From [Zimmermannella] alba NBRC 15616 (lineage in GTDB: Bacteria; Actinomycetota; Actinomycetes; Actinomycetales; Microbacteriaceae), in contig NZ_BCSO01000001.1 in assembly GCF_001570905.1 (NCBI RefSeq), positions 62,001-126,000 of the forward strand: 64,000 nt of DNA, read 5' to 3'. Of this stretch, positions 25,803 through 34,689 are shown piece after piece; positions within the stretch are counted from its first letter, which is position 1; every line of letters begins with the position of its first letter. The position numbers and the translations under genes were made by a program. A model generated the notes under the pieces. The model saw only the letters and a list, made by a program, of their open reading frames with translations. It was not told where the DNA came from and ran no database searches.

Positions 25803-25814
25803 CGGCGGTGCGGG

Positions 25815-25874
25815 GCTGGTGGTCTCGATACACGGAGCTCCGCTCCGCACTTGACCACCTCAGGTTCGGTGGCA
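25815..25874. repeat. Intergenic repeat with GGTGGTCTCGATAC core
   Basis: An imperfect palindrome: the GGTGGTCTCGATACACGGAG side pairs with GCACTTGACCACCTC. It is a member of the family of short dispersed repeats that share GTCTCGATAC and GACCACC ends. No gene overlaps it. Confidence 0.55.
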
Positions 25875-25884
25875 CGCGCCGGAT

Positions 25885-26007
25885 GTGTGTCCGGTTTCGG
25901 CTATATGTTGCGCATCTCGCGTAGGGAGCGAGATAGCCGCTATATAACCAAAACCGGACACACGTACCCACGCCGGTGGTCTCGATACACCGCCTTTGGC
26001 GGTACGC
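25885..26007. repeat. Composite palindromic repeat, copy A2
   Basis: Outer arms 25885-25907 and 25941-25963 pair at 20 of 23 positions, and an inner stem ATCTCGC (25914-25920) / GCGAGAT (25928-25934) closes a 7-base loop. The shared CGGTGGTCTCGATACACCGC tail follows. Homologous to 22003-22120, with stem-preserving differences. Confidence 0.75.
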
Positions 26008-26018
26008 AATAATCTGAG

Positions 26019-27362
26019 CTAGGCCGAGGCGGGGATGCGCACGAGCTGGAACGCGACCACGGCGAGCGACACGAACGCAAACGGCCAGCGGGTCGTCGCA
26101 CGCTGCGCAAACAGGCCCGCGCACAGGAAGAACGCCGGCACAAGCCCGGCACCGTAGCGCGCAGGCAGCGGGAACGCAGAACCGATCACGGCAAGGCTCA
26201 GCATGAGTACCGGGCCGAAGACGAGCGCCGCGATGAGCGTTGACATCCCGAGCGCGCGCTCCTCGGTGCCGCGCGCCGCAAGCAACGCCGTCCCGATCAC
26301 ACCCACGACGATGATCGCGTGGAGGAAGAACGTCAGCGTCTCGGTGATGGCGTAAAACTCCATCTGCGAGCGCACCGGCACCGTGTCATCCAGGAACAGC
26401 GTGATCGTCTCCTGGATCGCCACAGGCAGCGAGGAACGGGGCAGCAGGATGCCCTGGTCTGGCGGAGCACCAACGGCCGTCACCTTCGCAAACACCATCC
26501 ACGCCGCCTGCGGCACGACGAGCGCGAGCACCGAGGCGCCGCTCCCGACGAGAACGCGCCGCCAGGAAAGCTCCGTCTCACCGCGCCACCGCCGCACGAG
26601 CAGCACGAGCACCGCGAGGCCCAAACCGAACACCGGCGTGAGTTTCACGAGCCCACCCGCGAAGCTCACCACGACGAGCGGCCACAGAGATCCTTCGTCG
26701 CGAAGGGCGCGCAAGGCAAGCAGCAGCGAGAGCGCCCCGAGACCTGCCACCGGGGCATCCGTCGACACGAAGGTGTACGTCCACCACGAGAACGGCGTCA
26801 CGATGAACAGCGCGCTCAGGCAGAACGCCGTGAACCGTGACACCGAGAGGTAGCGGACGAGCTGGTAGATGATGAGCACGGTGGGGATGAGCCACACCAT
26901 GCCGGTGAGTCGAAACGCGCCGAGCTCATCCACGCCGGGAACGATCGCGAAGACGCGAGACACCGCCCAAGTCACCCAGAAAAACACCGGGGGATAGGCT
27001 GCTGCACCCGAGACGCCGGCTTGCGGGTAGTCGAGCGGATTCGAGTAGTCACCGCCACACGGCGCGCCGATAGGGCCGGTGCGTTCAATGCCGAAGCAGG
27101 ACATGAGCCCGCCAGTGAACGGGCCGATGGTCTCGCCCTGCTTCACGTAGGGCTGCTCGGGCAGCTTGTCCAGGTAGTCGACGTAGACCCACTCGTCATA
27201 CGCCGAGAGGATGCCGCCGTGGAAATACACGTTCGCTCCCACCCAGGCGATCGCGAGGAGCACGAGCAGCACGCGCCAAATGACGTCCCCGTGCTTGGAC
27301 ACGGAGTCTGGGATGCGAAGCGTCAACGAACGTGCCCCGGGCAGCCGCTCTGAGCTCGACAT
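26019..27362 (-). CDS. Multi-pass membrane protein, GT-C glycosyltransferase-like
   Basis: A 447-aa membrane protein with about ten hydrophobic segments. The first extracytoplasmic loop (SAYDEWVYVDYLDKLPEQPY) has acidic residues right after TM1, as in GT-C fold polyprenyl-phosphate-sugar transferases, and contains Cys and Pro/Gly-rich parts. That assignment is inferred from topology only. ATG 27362, preceded by GTGAGG, is preferred to the GTG seven codons upstream. The gene stands alone next to repeat A2. Confidence 0.6.
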   Translation of the reverse strand: MSSSERLPGARSLTLRIPDSVSKHGDVIWRVLLVLLAIAWVGANVYFHGGILSAYDEWVYVDYLDKLPEQPYVKQGETIGPFTGGLMSCFGIERTGPIGAPCGGDYSNPLDYPQAGVSGAAAYPPVFFWVTWAVSRVFAIVPGVDELGAFRLTGMVWLIPTVLIIYQLVRYLSVSRFTAFCLSALFIVTPFSWWTYTFVSTDAPVAGLGALSLLLALRALRDEGSLWPLVVVSFAGGLVKLTPVFGLGLAVLVLLVRRWRGETELSWRRVLVGSGASVLALVVPQAAWMVFAKVTAVGAPPDQGILLPRSSLPVAIQETITLFLDDTVPVRSQMEFYAITETLTFFLHAIIVVGVIGTALLAARGTEERALGMSTLIAALVFGPVLMLSLAVIGSAFPLPARYGAGLVPAFFLCAGLFAQRATTRWPFAFVSLAVVAFQLVRIPASA

Positions 27363-27461
27363 ATTGTCCTCACGTCCCACCACGCGGCAGTCAAACTTCG
27401 CCGCACCATTCCGCGCGGCAATGTATCAGCGGCGATCGACGTAGAAAGGAACGGCGCGCGG

Positions 27462-28034
27462 CTAGATGGCGGGGGAGCGCTTCGGATCGTACGGATCCCA
27501 ATCGAGCTCCCAGAACGCCTCCACACCGTACTCGTCGATGTAGTCGCGCTCGCTCGCGTACACCGGGTACACGCCCAAGATTCGGATGGGGAGGTCTTCG
27601 CCCACCTCGACAATGGCAAGTGGTTCATCCATGACGATCGGATTTGCGACGAAGAAGCCATCCATGTCGGTGTCCGGCGCAATCGGATCATCGAGTTCGA
27701 AGACTTCGCCATACTCGAAGCCCGAGATGCCGCGTTCGCGCTCCGCAAGCTCGGCAATGCGAAGCGCCCAGACCGGGTCGTCACTTTCGACACAAATGCA
27801 GAGTTCGGGGCGTGCCTTCGTCCAGTCCTCATGGGTGACGAGCGAGAGGCCGTAGGTGAAGCCGATCATGAGGCCTTCTTCGGGAGCGTCCTCGTAGTCG
27901 ATCGCAAGGACATCCGGGACGCCCTTCATTGTCGACTCGACCCGGTCTTCACCTGATTCCGCCTCACCGACGAGTTCGTCGAGGTAGTCAAGGTACTGCT
28001 CGAGGCGGCTTGCAGTCTCGTGTGTCTCGCTCAC
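27462..28034 (-). CDS. Suppressor-of-fused (SUFU) domain protein
   Basis: A 190-aa acidic protein resembling bacterial SUFU-domain proteins: a TYGLSLVTHEDWTKARPEL strand region, ICVESDDPVWALRIAELAE and the FEYGEVFELDDPIAPDTDM segment. In bacteria such domains often act as immunity proteins or are uncharacterised; no toxin gene lies alongside. The start is uncertain: GTG 28034 has GGAGG unusually close, and upstream in-frame codons lack similarity. Confidence 0.65.
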   Translation of the reverse strand: MSETHETASRLEQYLDYLDELVGEAESGEDRVESTMKGVPDVLAIDYEDAPEEGLMIGFTYGLSLVTHEDWTKARPELCICVESDDPVWALRIAELAERERGISGFEYGEVFELDDPIAPDTDMDGFFVANPIVMDEPLAIVEVGEDLPIRILGVYPVYASERDYIDEYGVEAFWELDWDPYDPKRSPAI

Positions 28035-28292
28035 ACCTCCATCATCGCAGCCGACGTTGTGGAGGAGCGGGATGCTGCGTGTCGACACGCGTCGTGCGGG
28101 AGAAACCCTGATCACGGCCCTCACGAAGTGAGGTGAATGCCAGCCCGCTTGGCCTGTCCCTGGCTAGCTTGGCAATTCCGCGGCGGCTGCTCCACTCGGC
28201 CACGCGACCTGCCCGAACTGTCCCCCAACGGTGGTCACACGAGCGGTCCCCCTGATGTGCTTGTGCGACCCCCGGGAAGTGGAACCCACTCC

Positions 28293-29037
28293 ATGCACAC
28301 TGCACAAGTTGATATCTCGCTCTTCTCGCAGATCATTGATCTCTCGGGCGTGTTCTTGGCTGCCCTACTCGGTGGCGTGCTCGCTCGAGCCGACAAGCTC
28401 GACCCGGTCGGCTTCGTCGTCATCGCGATCGCCTCGGGGCTTGGCGGCGGGATCGTCCGCGACACGCTCATCCAGAAGGGCACACCGTCACACTCACTGA
28501 CTCCATCTACATCGTGCTGGCGATTGTGGGGGCATTTGTCGCGTACGTGCTGCCGATCCGCGGCAAGCTCTGGGACCGCGTGTACCCATGGCTTGACGCG
28601 CTGCTACTGGGGCTCTGGGCTGCGGCCAGTGCAGATCGGGCGCTCGCCTACGGCATGGATTGGATGCCGGCAACGCTCCTTGGGCTCATTACGGGCATCG
28701 GCGGGTCATCCGTGACATCCTCTTGCAGCGCGTGCTGGCGGTGTTTCGAAGCGGCACTCTGTACGCCTCGTCTGCCTTGCTTGCCTCCGGGGTGCTCGTG
28801 CTGCTCGAGCGGATCGGGATGCCGAACATCGCCCTCGCCACGAGTGTCGTGGTCGGCACCGGCTTGACGCTTCTGGCACGTGAACGTGGCTGGAGGTTGC
28901 CGAATTCGGAAGAGGCGGAGGAACTGCTGCCTGACCACCTGCCGAACGCGAACGAAACGAAGCGTTGGTGGCGCCGCAATTCGCGCAAGCACACGCGCTC
29001 AGCTCGCGGGCACGCGCACGGAGGTCGGACGGCGTGA
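28293..29037 (+). pseudogene. Frameshifted TRIC/UPF0126 channel-family gene
   Basis: Read across three frames the region encodes a trimeric intracellular cation (TRIC)/UPF0126 membrane protein. Frame one holds LSGVFLAALLGGVLARADK and LGGGIVRDTLIQKGTP. After a missing base near 28487 the next frame gives LTDSIYIVLAIVGAFVAYVL and ALLLGLWAAASADRALAYG. After a second missing base near 28705 the third gives VIRDILLQRVLAVFRSG to the end. Both breaks fall next to G runs, where CCGGTC and GGGGTC would restore the frame. It is either a recent pseudogene or base-calling errors. Confidence 0.8.
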
Positions 29038-29206
29038 AGCAGCGCGACGCCGGTCGGCTAGACACCCCGGGCGACGCCGGTCGGTCTGACGCACCGCCGC
29101 GCGAAGCGGAGTGGCCCGACGCGACGGGGTCTGATTCAGCTCGCCCCGACGCGGAGTAGCCGACTCGAACTGAGGGCAGCGCAGCCGAAGAGCTCTAGTC
29201 GGCTGC

Positions 29207-29273
29207 GTGAAATTGCAATATGTGGGCAGCCGATGAAAATAGTGCCTCGGCTGCCCACATATTGCAGATTCAC
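29207..29273. repeat. 67-nt near-perfect palindrome
   Basis: Arms 29207-29233 and 29247-29273 are 27 nt each with only two mismatches and a 13-base AT-rich loop. It lies between the end of the TRIC-like gene and the end of the convergent permease gene. It could terminate both transcripts, but the stem is far longer than a normal terminator and resembles the other long palindromes in the window. Confidence 0.7.
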
Positions 29274-29321
29274 GCACGCAGCCATCGAAAGGCGGCGGCT
29301 GTTCACGCCATGCGGCTCGAA

Positions 29322-30767
29322 TTAGCCCTGATGGGACGCCCGGCGGTGGCGCACGAGGCGCTCGATGACGACGAGGAGCGCCGTCGTCACCGCCCCCACG
29401 ATGAGTGCGGGGCGTGACGGCTCGTCAATGCCGAGCAGCACGATGACGCCCACGATGAAGAGCGCCGCAGCCCAGCTCGCGAACGGCCACATCGGCACCG
29501 GGAACGGCCCCTGCTCGATTTCGCCGCGCGCAATACGTCGCTTCATCGCAATGTGGGAGGCGAGGATGAGCAGCCATACGAACACCGTCGCGAACGAGGC
29601 GATCGAGGCGACCATCATGAACACGCCCTCGGGGATGATGAGCCCCAGGACGAGGACGACACCGAGTGCGACCGCGACCATGAGGATCGCCGCGACCGGG
29701 GTGCCGCGACCGCTCGTGTGCGCGAGGCGCTTCGGCGCATCCCCGAGCTCAGCGAGCCCGTGCAGCATGCGGCCGATCGAGAAGGTCACACCGTTGAGTC
29801 CCGAGAACGCGGCAGTGATGACGATGAAGTTGAGCACATCCGCTGCAGCCGGCAGTCCCACGAGGTCGAAGATCTGCACGAAGGGGCTCGTCTCGCTCGT
29901 GATGTCGCTCCACGGTGCGAGGCACAGCATGACCCCGACCGCGCCGATGTAGAAGAGGAGGATGCGCACGGGGATCGTCTTGATCGCGCGCGGCACAGCC
30001 TTCCCCGGATCCTTCGCCTCAGCCGAGGCAAGGCCGAGCGTCTCCACACCACCGAAGGCGAACACGACGATCGTGAGCGAGAAGAGCACGCCCATGACGC
30101 CGTTCGGCGCGAAGCCACCGTGATCCCACAGGTTCTGCACACCCGTGGGAGCGCCGGTGGGGGAGCCGAGATGGAAGATGAGGATGAAGATGCCGGCGAC
30201 GATCATGGCGATCACCGCGAGCACCTTGATCGTCGAGAGCCAGAACTCGGTCTCGCCAAATACCTTCACGTGCACCATGTTGAGGAGCGTCACGAGCGAG
30301 ATCGCGAGGATGATCCACGCCCACGCCGGCACCGCTGGGAACCAGCGCCCGAGGTACGTGGCGAAGGCTGTCACATCGGCCATGGCGACGACGAGCATCT
30401 CGAGGATGAACAGCCATCCCATCGTGAAGCCGGCCGTTGAGCCGAGGTGCTCGTGCGCGTAGCGGCTGAAAGAACCACCCTTGAGCGGATCCCGCAGCGA
30501 CATCTCGCCGAGGGCGCGCATGACCATGTACACGGCCGCACCGGACGCGAGGTAGGCGAGGAGGACAGCAGGACCTGCCATCTGGATGGCGCCCGCGGAA
30601 CCCAGGAACAGGCCCGTGCCGATCGCGGACCCGAGCGCGATGAACTGGATGTGGCGGGTCGTCAACCCTCGCGAGAGCGCGGTCTTCTCGTGTTCGGGGT
30701 TCGAGGTGGCGAGCTGCTGGACGTCGCCGTTCGGGCGCGGTCCGTCAATCTCCGATGATGAGCTCAC
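29322..30767 (-). CDS. Amino-acid permease, APC superfamily (AAT family)
   Basis: A 481-aa permease with 12 predicted membrane segments. The N-terminal signature TTRHIQFIALGSAIGTGLF and the GEMSLRDPLKGGSFSRYA loop define the AnsP/GabP/AroP-like amino acid transporter family. The substrate cannot be told. It overlaps the upstream paralogue by 4 bases (ATGA), so the two are co-translated. The C-terminus is basic and cytoplasmic. Confidence 0.92.
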   Translation of the reverse strand: MSSSSEIDGPRPNGDVQQLATSNPEHEKTALSRGLTTRHIQFIALGSAIGTGLFLGSAGAIQMAGPAVLLAYLASGAAVYMVMRALGEMSLRDPLKGGSFSRYAHEHLGSTAGFTMGWLFILEMLVVAMADVTAFATYLGRWFPAVPAWAWIILAISLVTLLNMVHVKVFGETEFWLSTIKVLAVIAMIVAGIFILIFHLGSPTGAPTGVQNLWDHGGFAPNGVMGVLFSLTIVVFAFGGVETLGLASAEAKDPGKAVPRAIKTIPVRILLFYIGAVGVMLCLAPWSDITSETSPFVQIFDLVGLPAAADVLNFIVITAAFSGLNGVTFSIGRMLHGLAELGDAPKRLAHTSGRGTPVAAILMVAVALGVVLVLGLIIPEGVFMMVASIASFATVFVWLLILASHIAMKRRIARGEIEQGPFPVPMWPFASWAAALFIVGVIVLLGIDEPSRPALIVGAVTTALLVVIERLVRHRRASHQG

Positions 30768-32221
30768 AAGGTACTTTCACGTGACGGGGTGGCGGCGTCC
30801 TGCGCGCTGCGGCGCGGACGCACGAGGAAGCGTTCGATCGCGACGAGCGCGATGGTGCCGACGATACCCGCCCAGAGGGCCGGCTGCGTCGATTCGTCGA
30901 ATGCGAACAACACGATGACGAGCACCATGAACACGAGCGCCAACCAGCTGGCGACAGGCCAGCCCGGCGTCGAGAAGGGGCCCTGCTCGATCTCGCCGCG
31001 GGCGATCTTCCGCTTCATGCCGAGGTGCGAGAGCAGGATGATGACCCACACGAACACGGTCGCGAAGGTGGCGATCGCGGCAATCACGGTGAACACGTTC
31101 TCGGGGATGAGGACGTTGAGGATGAGGCCAATCACGAGGGCAGTCGCCACCATGAGCACGGCCACGAAGGGGACACCGCGGCCGTTCGTGCGGGCGAAGC
31201 GAGCCGGGGCGTCACCCTGGGCAGCGAGCCCGTGCAGCATGCGGCCGATCGCGAAGCTGTCCGCGTTGAGGGCTGAGAACGCTGCCGTGATGACGATCAC
31301 GTTGAGGAGGTCTGCCGCCCACGGGAAGCCAAGCGCGTCGAAGATCTGTACGAAGGGGCTCTCATCGCCGGTGATCTCCGTCCACGGGATCAGGCAGAGG
31401 ATGACCGAGATCGCGAGGATGTAGAAGAGCAGGATGCGCCACGGGATCGTGTTGATCGCGCGTGGGACGGCCTTCGTCGGCTCGGTGGCTTCGGCCGAGG
31501 CGAGACCGAGCGTCTCAACGCCACCGAAGGCGAAGACGACGACCGTGAACGAGAGCAGGATGCCGAGCATGCCGTTCGGTGCGAATCCGCCGTGCTCGAC
31601 GAGATTCTGGGCGCCAACGGGGGCGCTGCCCGGCTGGCCGAGGTGGAACACGATGATGGCGAGGCCACCGAGGATCATCGCGATGATCGCACCGACCTTG
31701 AGGATCGACAGCCAGAACTCGGTCTCACCAAAGACCTTCACGTGGATGAGGTTGAGGCCGGTCACGAGGAGAATCACCGCGGTGATCCACACCCAGGCGG
31801 GGACATCCGGCCACCAGCGGCCGAGGTACACGGCGAGGGCAGTCACGTCGGCGATCGCGACGACGAGCATTTCGATGACGAACATCCAGCCGACGAGGAA
31901 GCCCGCGCCCGGACCCATGTACTGGCGGGCGTAGCGGCCGAAGGAGCCGCCGGCGTTGGGCTCACGAAGCGCCATTTCGCCGAGCGAACGCATGACCATG
32001 AACACAGCAAGGCCAGCGACAACGTACGCGAGGAGCACGGCAGGACCGGCGAGCTCGATGGCGCCCGCGGAACCGTAGAACAGGCCGGTACCGATCGCCG
32101 AACCGAGGGCGATGAACTGGATGTGTCTGGTCGTGAGTCCCTTCGTGAGCTCGTGATGACGCTCGCTCGAACCCTTCGTCGAACTCTGGACGGGGATCGG
32201 CGAGGTCGATGGGGCACTCAC
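30764..32221 (-). CDS. Amino-acid permease, APC superfamily (paralogue)
   Basis: A 485-aa permease clearly homologous to the downstream gene along the whole length: the same TTRHIQFIALGSAIGTGLF start and near-identical GGVETLGLASAEA and FSTPGWPVASW-type segments. The pair arose by tandem duplication. It starts at GTG 32221 with an AAGG ribosome site. Co-transcription suggests overlapping or hetero-specific substrates. Confidence 0.92.
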   Translation of the reverse strand: MSAPSTSPIPVQSSTKGSSERHHELTKGLTTRHIQFIALGSAIGTGLFYGSAGAIELAGPAVLLAYVVAGLAVFMVMRSLGEMALREPNAGGSFGRYARQYMGPGAGFLVGWMFVIEMLVVAIADVTALAVYLGRWWPDVPAWVWITAVILLVTGLNLIHVKVFGETEFWLSILKVGAIIAMILGGLAIIVFHLGQPGSAPVGAQNLVEHGGFAPNGMLGILLSFTVVVFAFGGVETLGLASAEATEPTKAVPRAINTIPWRILLFYILAISVILCLIPWTEITGDESPFVQIFDALGFPWAADLLNVIVITAAFSALNADSFAIGRMLHGLAAQGDAPARFARTNGRGVPFVAVLMVATALVIGLILNVLIPENVFTVIAAIATFATVFVWVIILLSHLGMKRKIARGEIEQGPFSTPGWPVASWLALVFMVLVIVLFAFDESTQPALWAGIVGTIALVAIERFLVRPRRSAQDAATPSRESTL

Positions 32222-32342
32222 GTTGGCCTTCCTTGGCGCGTTGGGATCGAAGCCTCATTCTAAGCGTTTTCTCAGCTTGGTCGGCGGCGGCCCTGCACGA
32301 GGGATCCAGTGCGCAGGCACAGCGAAGCCCTACCATCGAGGC

Positions 32343-33611
32343 ATGCTGCAGCCGAACGTCACCACGACCACGACCACCCTCGGAGACCTTTCCCTGAGCG
32401 AGCACCTCTTCGCGCTGCCGCTCGTGTGGGACGCCCCGACCGATTCGCGCACGATCGACGTGTTTGCTCGCGTCATCACGCGTGCCGGTGGCGAAGAGCT
32501 GCCGTACCTCGTGTTCCTGCAGGGCGGCCCGGGATGCGAGGCTCCCCGCCCGAGCTTCGCGCCGCGCCAGCCGAACTGGCTCGACTCGGCACTCGCGCAC
32601 TACCGCGTCGTGATGCTCGACCAGCGCGGCACTGGTCGTTCGACGCCCGTGAGCGACGACGATCTCGCGATGGGGGAGGATGTCCTCGTCGAGCACCTCA
32701 CGCACCTTCGTGCCGACTCGATCGTGCGCGACTGCGAAGCGGTGCGGGAGTTCCTGGGCGTCGAGCAGTGGACGGTGCTCGGCCAGTCCTTCGGCGGTTT
32801 CACGACGCTGCACTACCTGAGCCGGTACGCGAGCTCGCTCCGGGAAGTGCTCATCACCGGCGGTCTCTCAGCAGTCGGCCGCCACGTGGATGACGTGTAC
32901 TCGCTCTGCTACGAGAAGACCCGCTTCATCTCCGAGCAGTACTACCGCCGCTTCCCGGAGGACCGGAACCGGATGCGCGCCCTCGTCGACCACGCACGCG
33001 AGGGTCGCGTCGAGCTGCCGAACGGCGAGATTGTGTCCGAAACGCGTCTTCGCTCGATCGGCCACCGCCTCGGCACGAACGACGGCTGGCAGCTCATCCA
33101 CGAACTCCTCGATCACGACCACCGCTCGAACGCGTTCCGCCACGACCTTGCCGCGCTCATGCCGTTCACTGGCCGCAACCCGCTCTACTACGTCATCCAC
33201 GAGTCGAGCTACTCGGATGGCTGTGTGACAAACTGGTCGGCCGAGCGCACGCTCCCGGACGACTTCCGTGAGGATGCCACGCTCCTCACGGGTGAGCACG
33301 TGTTCCGCGAATGGCTCGATACGGTGCCCGACTTCCAGCCGTGGAAGGGTGTCGCCGAGAAGATCGCCCAGACCGAGTGGCCGACGCTGTACGACAAGGA
33401 TGCGATCGCCGCATCCGGTGTGCGCGGTGCCGCCTCGGTGTACGTGAATGACCTCTTCGTGCCGCTCGAGTTCTCGCTCGAGACGGCGAAGCTCCTGCCG
33501 AACGTTGAGCTGTTTGTGACGAGCGCCCACGAGCACAACGGCCTCCGTGCTTCGGGTGGCGCTGTCCTCGCTCAGCTCATCGAACTCGCGCACGGTCGGG
33601 TGGTGCGCTAG
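32343..33611 (+). CDS. Prolyl iminopeptidase-like alpha/beta hydrolase (family S33)
   Basis: A 422-aa alpha/beta hydrolase. The oxyanion HGGPG-like loop is QGGPG, then LDQRGTGRSTP, and the nucleophile elbow is GQSFGG. The SAHEHNGLRASGG region near the C-terminus carries the likely catalytic His. Size and layout fit actinobacterial prolyl/proline aminopeptidases that release N-terminal Pro. TACCAT (32331-32336), six bases before the ATG, marks a leaderless start. It shares a 1-base overlap with the Nudix gene. Confidence 0.88.
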   Translation: MLQPNVTTTTTTLGDLSLSEHLFALPLVWDAPTDSRTIDVFARVITRAGGEELPYLVFLQGGPGCEAPRPSFAPRQPNWLDSALAHYRVVMLDQRGTGRSTPVSDDDLAMGEDVLVEHLTHLRADSIVRDCEAVREFLGVEQWTVLGQSFGGFTTLHYLSRYASSLREVLITGGLSAVGRHVDDVYSLCYEKTRFISEQYYRRFPEDRNRMRALVDHAREGRVELPNGEIVSETRLRSIGHRLGTNDGWQLIHELLDHDHRSNAFRHDLAALMPFTGRNPLYYVIHESSYSDGCVTNWSAERTLPDDFREDATLLTGEHVFREWLDTVPDFQPWKGVAEKIAQTEWPTLYDKDAIAASGVRGAASVYVNDLFVPLEFSLETAKLLPNVELFVTSAHEHNGLRASGGAVLAQLIELAHGRVVR

Positions 33612-34042
33612 TGGCGGGTGATGCGGGGCTCATTGTCGTGTCGGCAGTCGTCCTCCGCGACGAAGCTGGCCGCATCCTCACGGTGCGAAAGCGCGGCACT
33701 GACCGCTTCATGCTGCCGGGCGGCAAGCCAGAACCGGGTGAAACGCCGCTTGAGACCGCCGTTCGAGAAGTCGGTGAAGAGTTGCAGATCACGCTCAATC
33801 CGGATGACCTTGCGCTGATCGGTGTGGTGCGTGCCGCCGCTGCCAATGAAGCGGGGTTTCAGGTTGAGGGCACCACCTACCGTGCGCTCTCGCCGGTTGT
33901 GGCGGATGACCTTGCCGCCGCAGCCGAGATTGAGGAGATCCGCTGGCTCGACGTGACGGTTGAGCCGCTGCCGGACGACCTCGCACCGATGCTCGTCGAG
34001 CAGGTGTTGCCGATGCTGCTGCATATGGGCGCCGAAGGATAG
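33611..34042 (+). CDS. Nudix hydrolase
   Basis: A 143-aa Nudix protein. The Nudix box runs from GGKPEPGETPLETAVREVGEE and meets the consensus GX5EX7REUXEEXGU except for the final Gly. The preceding RKRGTDRFMLPGG is typical. It hydrolyses a nucleoside-diphosphate-linked substrate of unknown identity. The GTG start overlaps the stop of the hydrolase (TAGTG), so translation is coupled. Confidence 0.9.
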   Translation: MAGDAGLIVVSAVVLRDEAGRILTVRKRGTDRFMLPGGKPEPGETPLETAVREVGEELQITLNPDDLALIGVVRAAAANEAGFQVEGTTYRALSPVVADDLAAAAEIEEIRWLDVTVEPLPDDLAPMLVEQVLPMLLHMGAEG

Positions 34043-34177
34043 CTCTGTCCCGCCGCGGCGTGGGTGAGGGGAAACTCCATCTCGCCGCCGCGTGGCCCAG
34101 CCTTCGGGAAGTAGCGGCACGCTCGACGAGTGCCTCGGGTCAACCTGGCGTTCAGCCATGGATGGTGTGATGGGGCC

Positions 34178-34648
34178 ATGACCGGAACCGACTCCGCCCG
34201 CATTGTCACCGCCAGCCGAACCATCGCGGCTCCCGCCGAGCAGATTTTCGCGTTGGTGGCGACCCCCGCCGAGCAGATCCGCATTGACGGGAACGACAAT
34301 CTCAGCGCGACCGACGGCCAGCAGCGCGTGAGCGCCGTCGGGGACGTCTTCACGATGGAACTCACGAACGGTGAGACTCGCGAGAACCACGTCGTGGAGT
34401 TCGAAGAAAAGCGGCTCATTGCCTGGCTTCCGGCCCCGGTCGGCGAACAGCCGCGCGGGCACCTCTGGCGGTGGGAGCTCGAGCCTCTCGAAGACGGCCA
34501 GACGAAGGTGACGCACACCTACGATTGGACGCGCCTCGAGGACGAAACGCGGTACGCCCGTGCGCTCGCCACGAATGAGGATTATCTGCAGCGTTCACTT
34601 GAGGCGCTCGAGCGTTGCCTCAGCGAGAACTCGTCGCTCGCTCACTGA
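34178..34648 (+). CDS. SRPBCC/START-like ligand-binding protein
   Basis: A 156-aa helix-grip fold protein: TASRTIAAPAEQIFALVATP at the start, a central NGETRENHVVEFEEKRLIAW strand pair, TKVTHTYDW and a long C-terminal helix. SRPBCC proteins bind hydrophobic ligands or act as cyclases/AHSA1-like cofactors; the role here is unknown. ATG 34178 begins the similarity. Confidence 0.85.
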   Translation: MTGTDSARIVTASRTIAAPAEQIFALVATPAEQIRIDGNDNLSATDGQQRVSAVGDVFTMELTNGETRENHVVEFEEKRLIAWLPAPVGEQPRGHLWRWELEPLEDGQTKVTHTYDWTRLEDETRYARALATNEDYLQRSLEALERCLSENSSLAH

Positions 34649-34689
34649 ACTCGTCGCCGCCCAAACTCGTCGACCCTCTCAGCGCGGGA

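Noticed and set aside
21937-26007. CRISPR array
   Set aside because: The repeats are few, of different types, separated by genes and unevenly spaced. No cas genes are present.
27462-28034. Immunity gene of a polymorphic toxin locus (SUFU domain)
   Set aside because: No toxin, Rhs or secretion gene is next to it, so the role cannot be supported.
28293-29037. Programmed frameshifting in the TRIC-like gene
   Set aside because: Two shifts would be needed, there is no slippery heptamer with a downstream structure at either point, and homologues known to me are single-frame.
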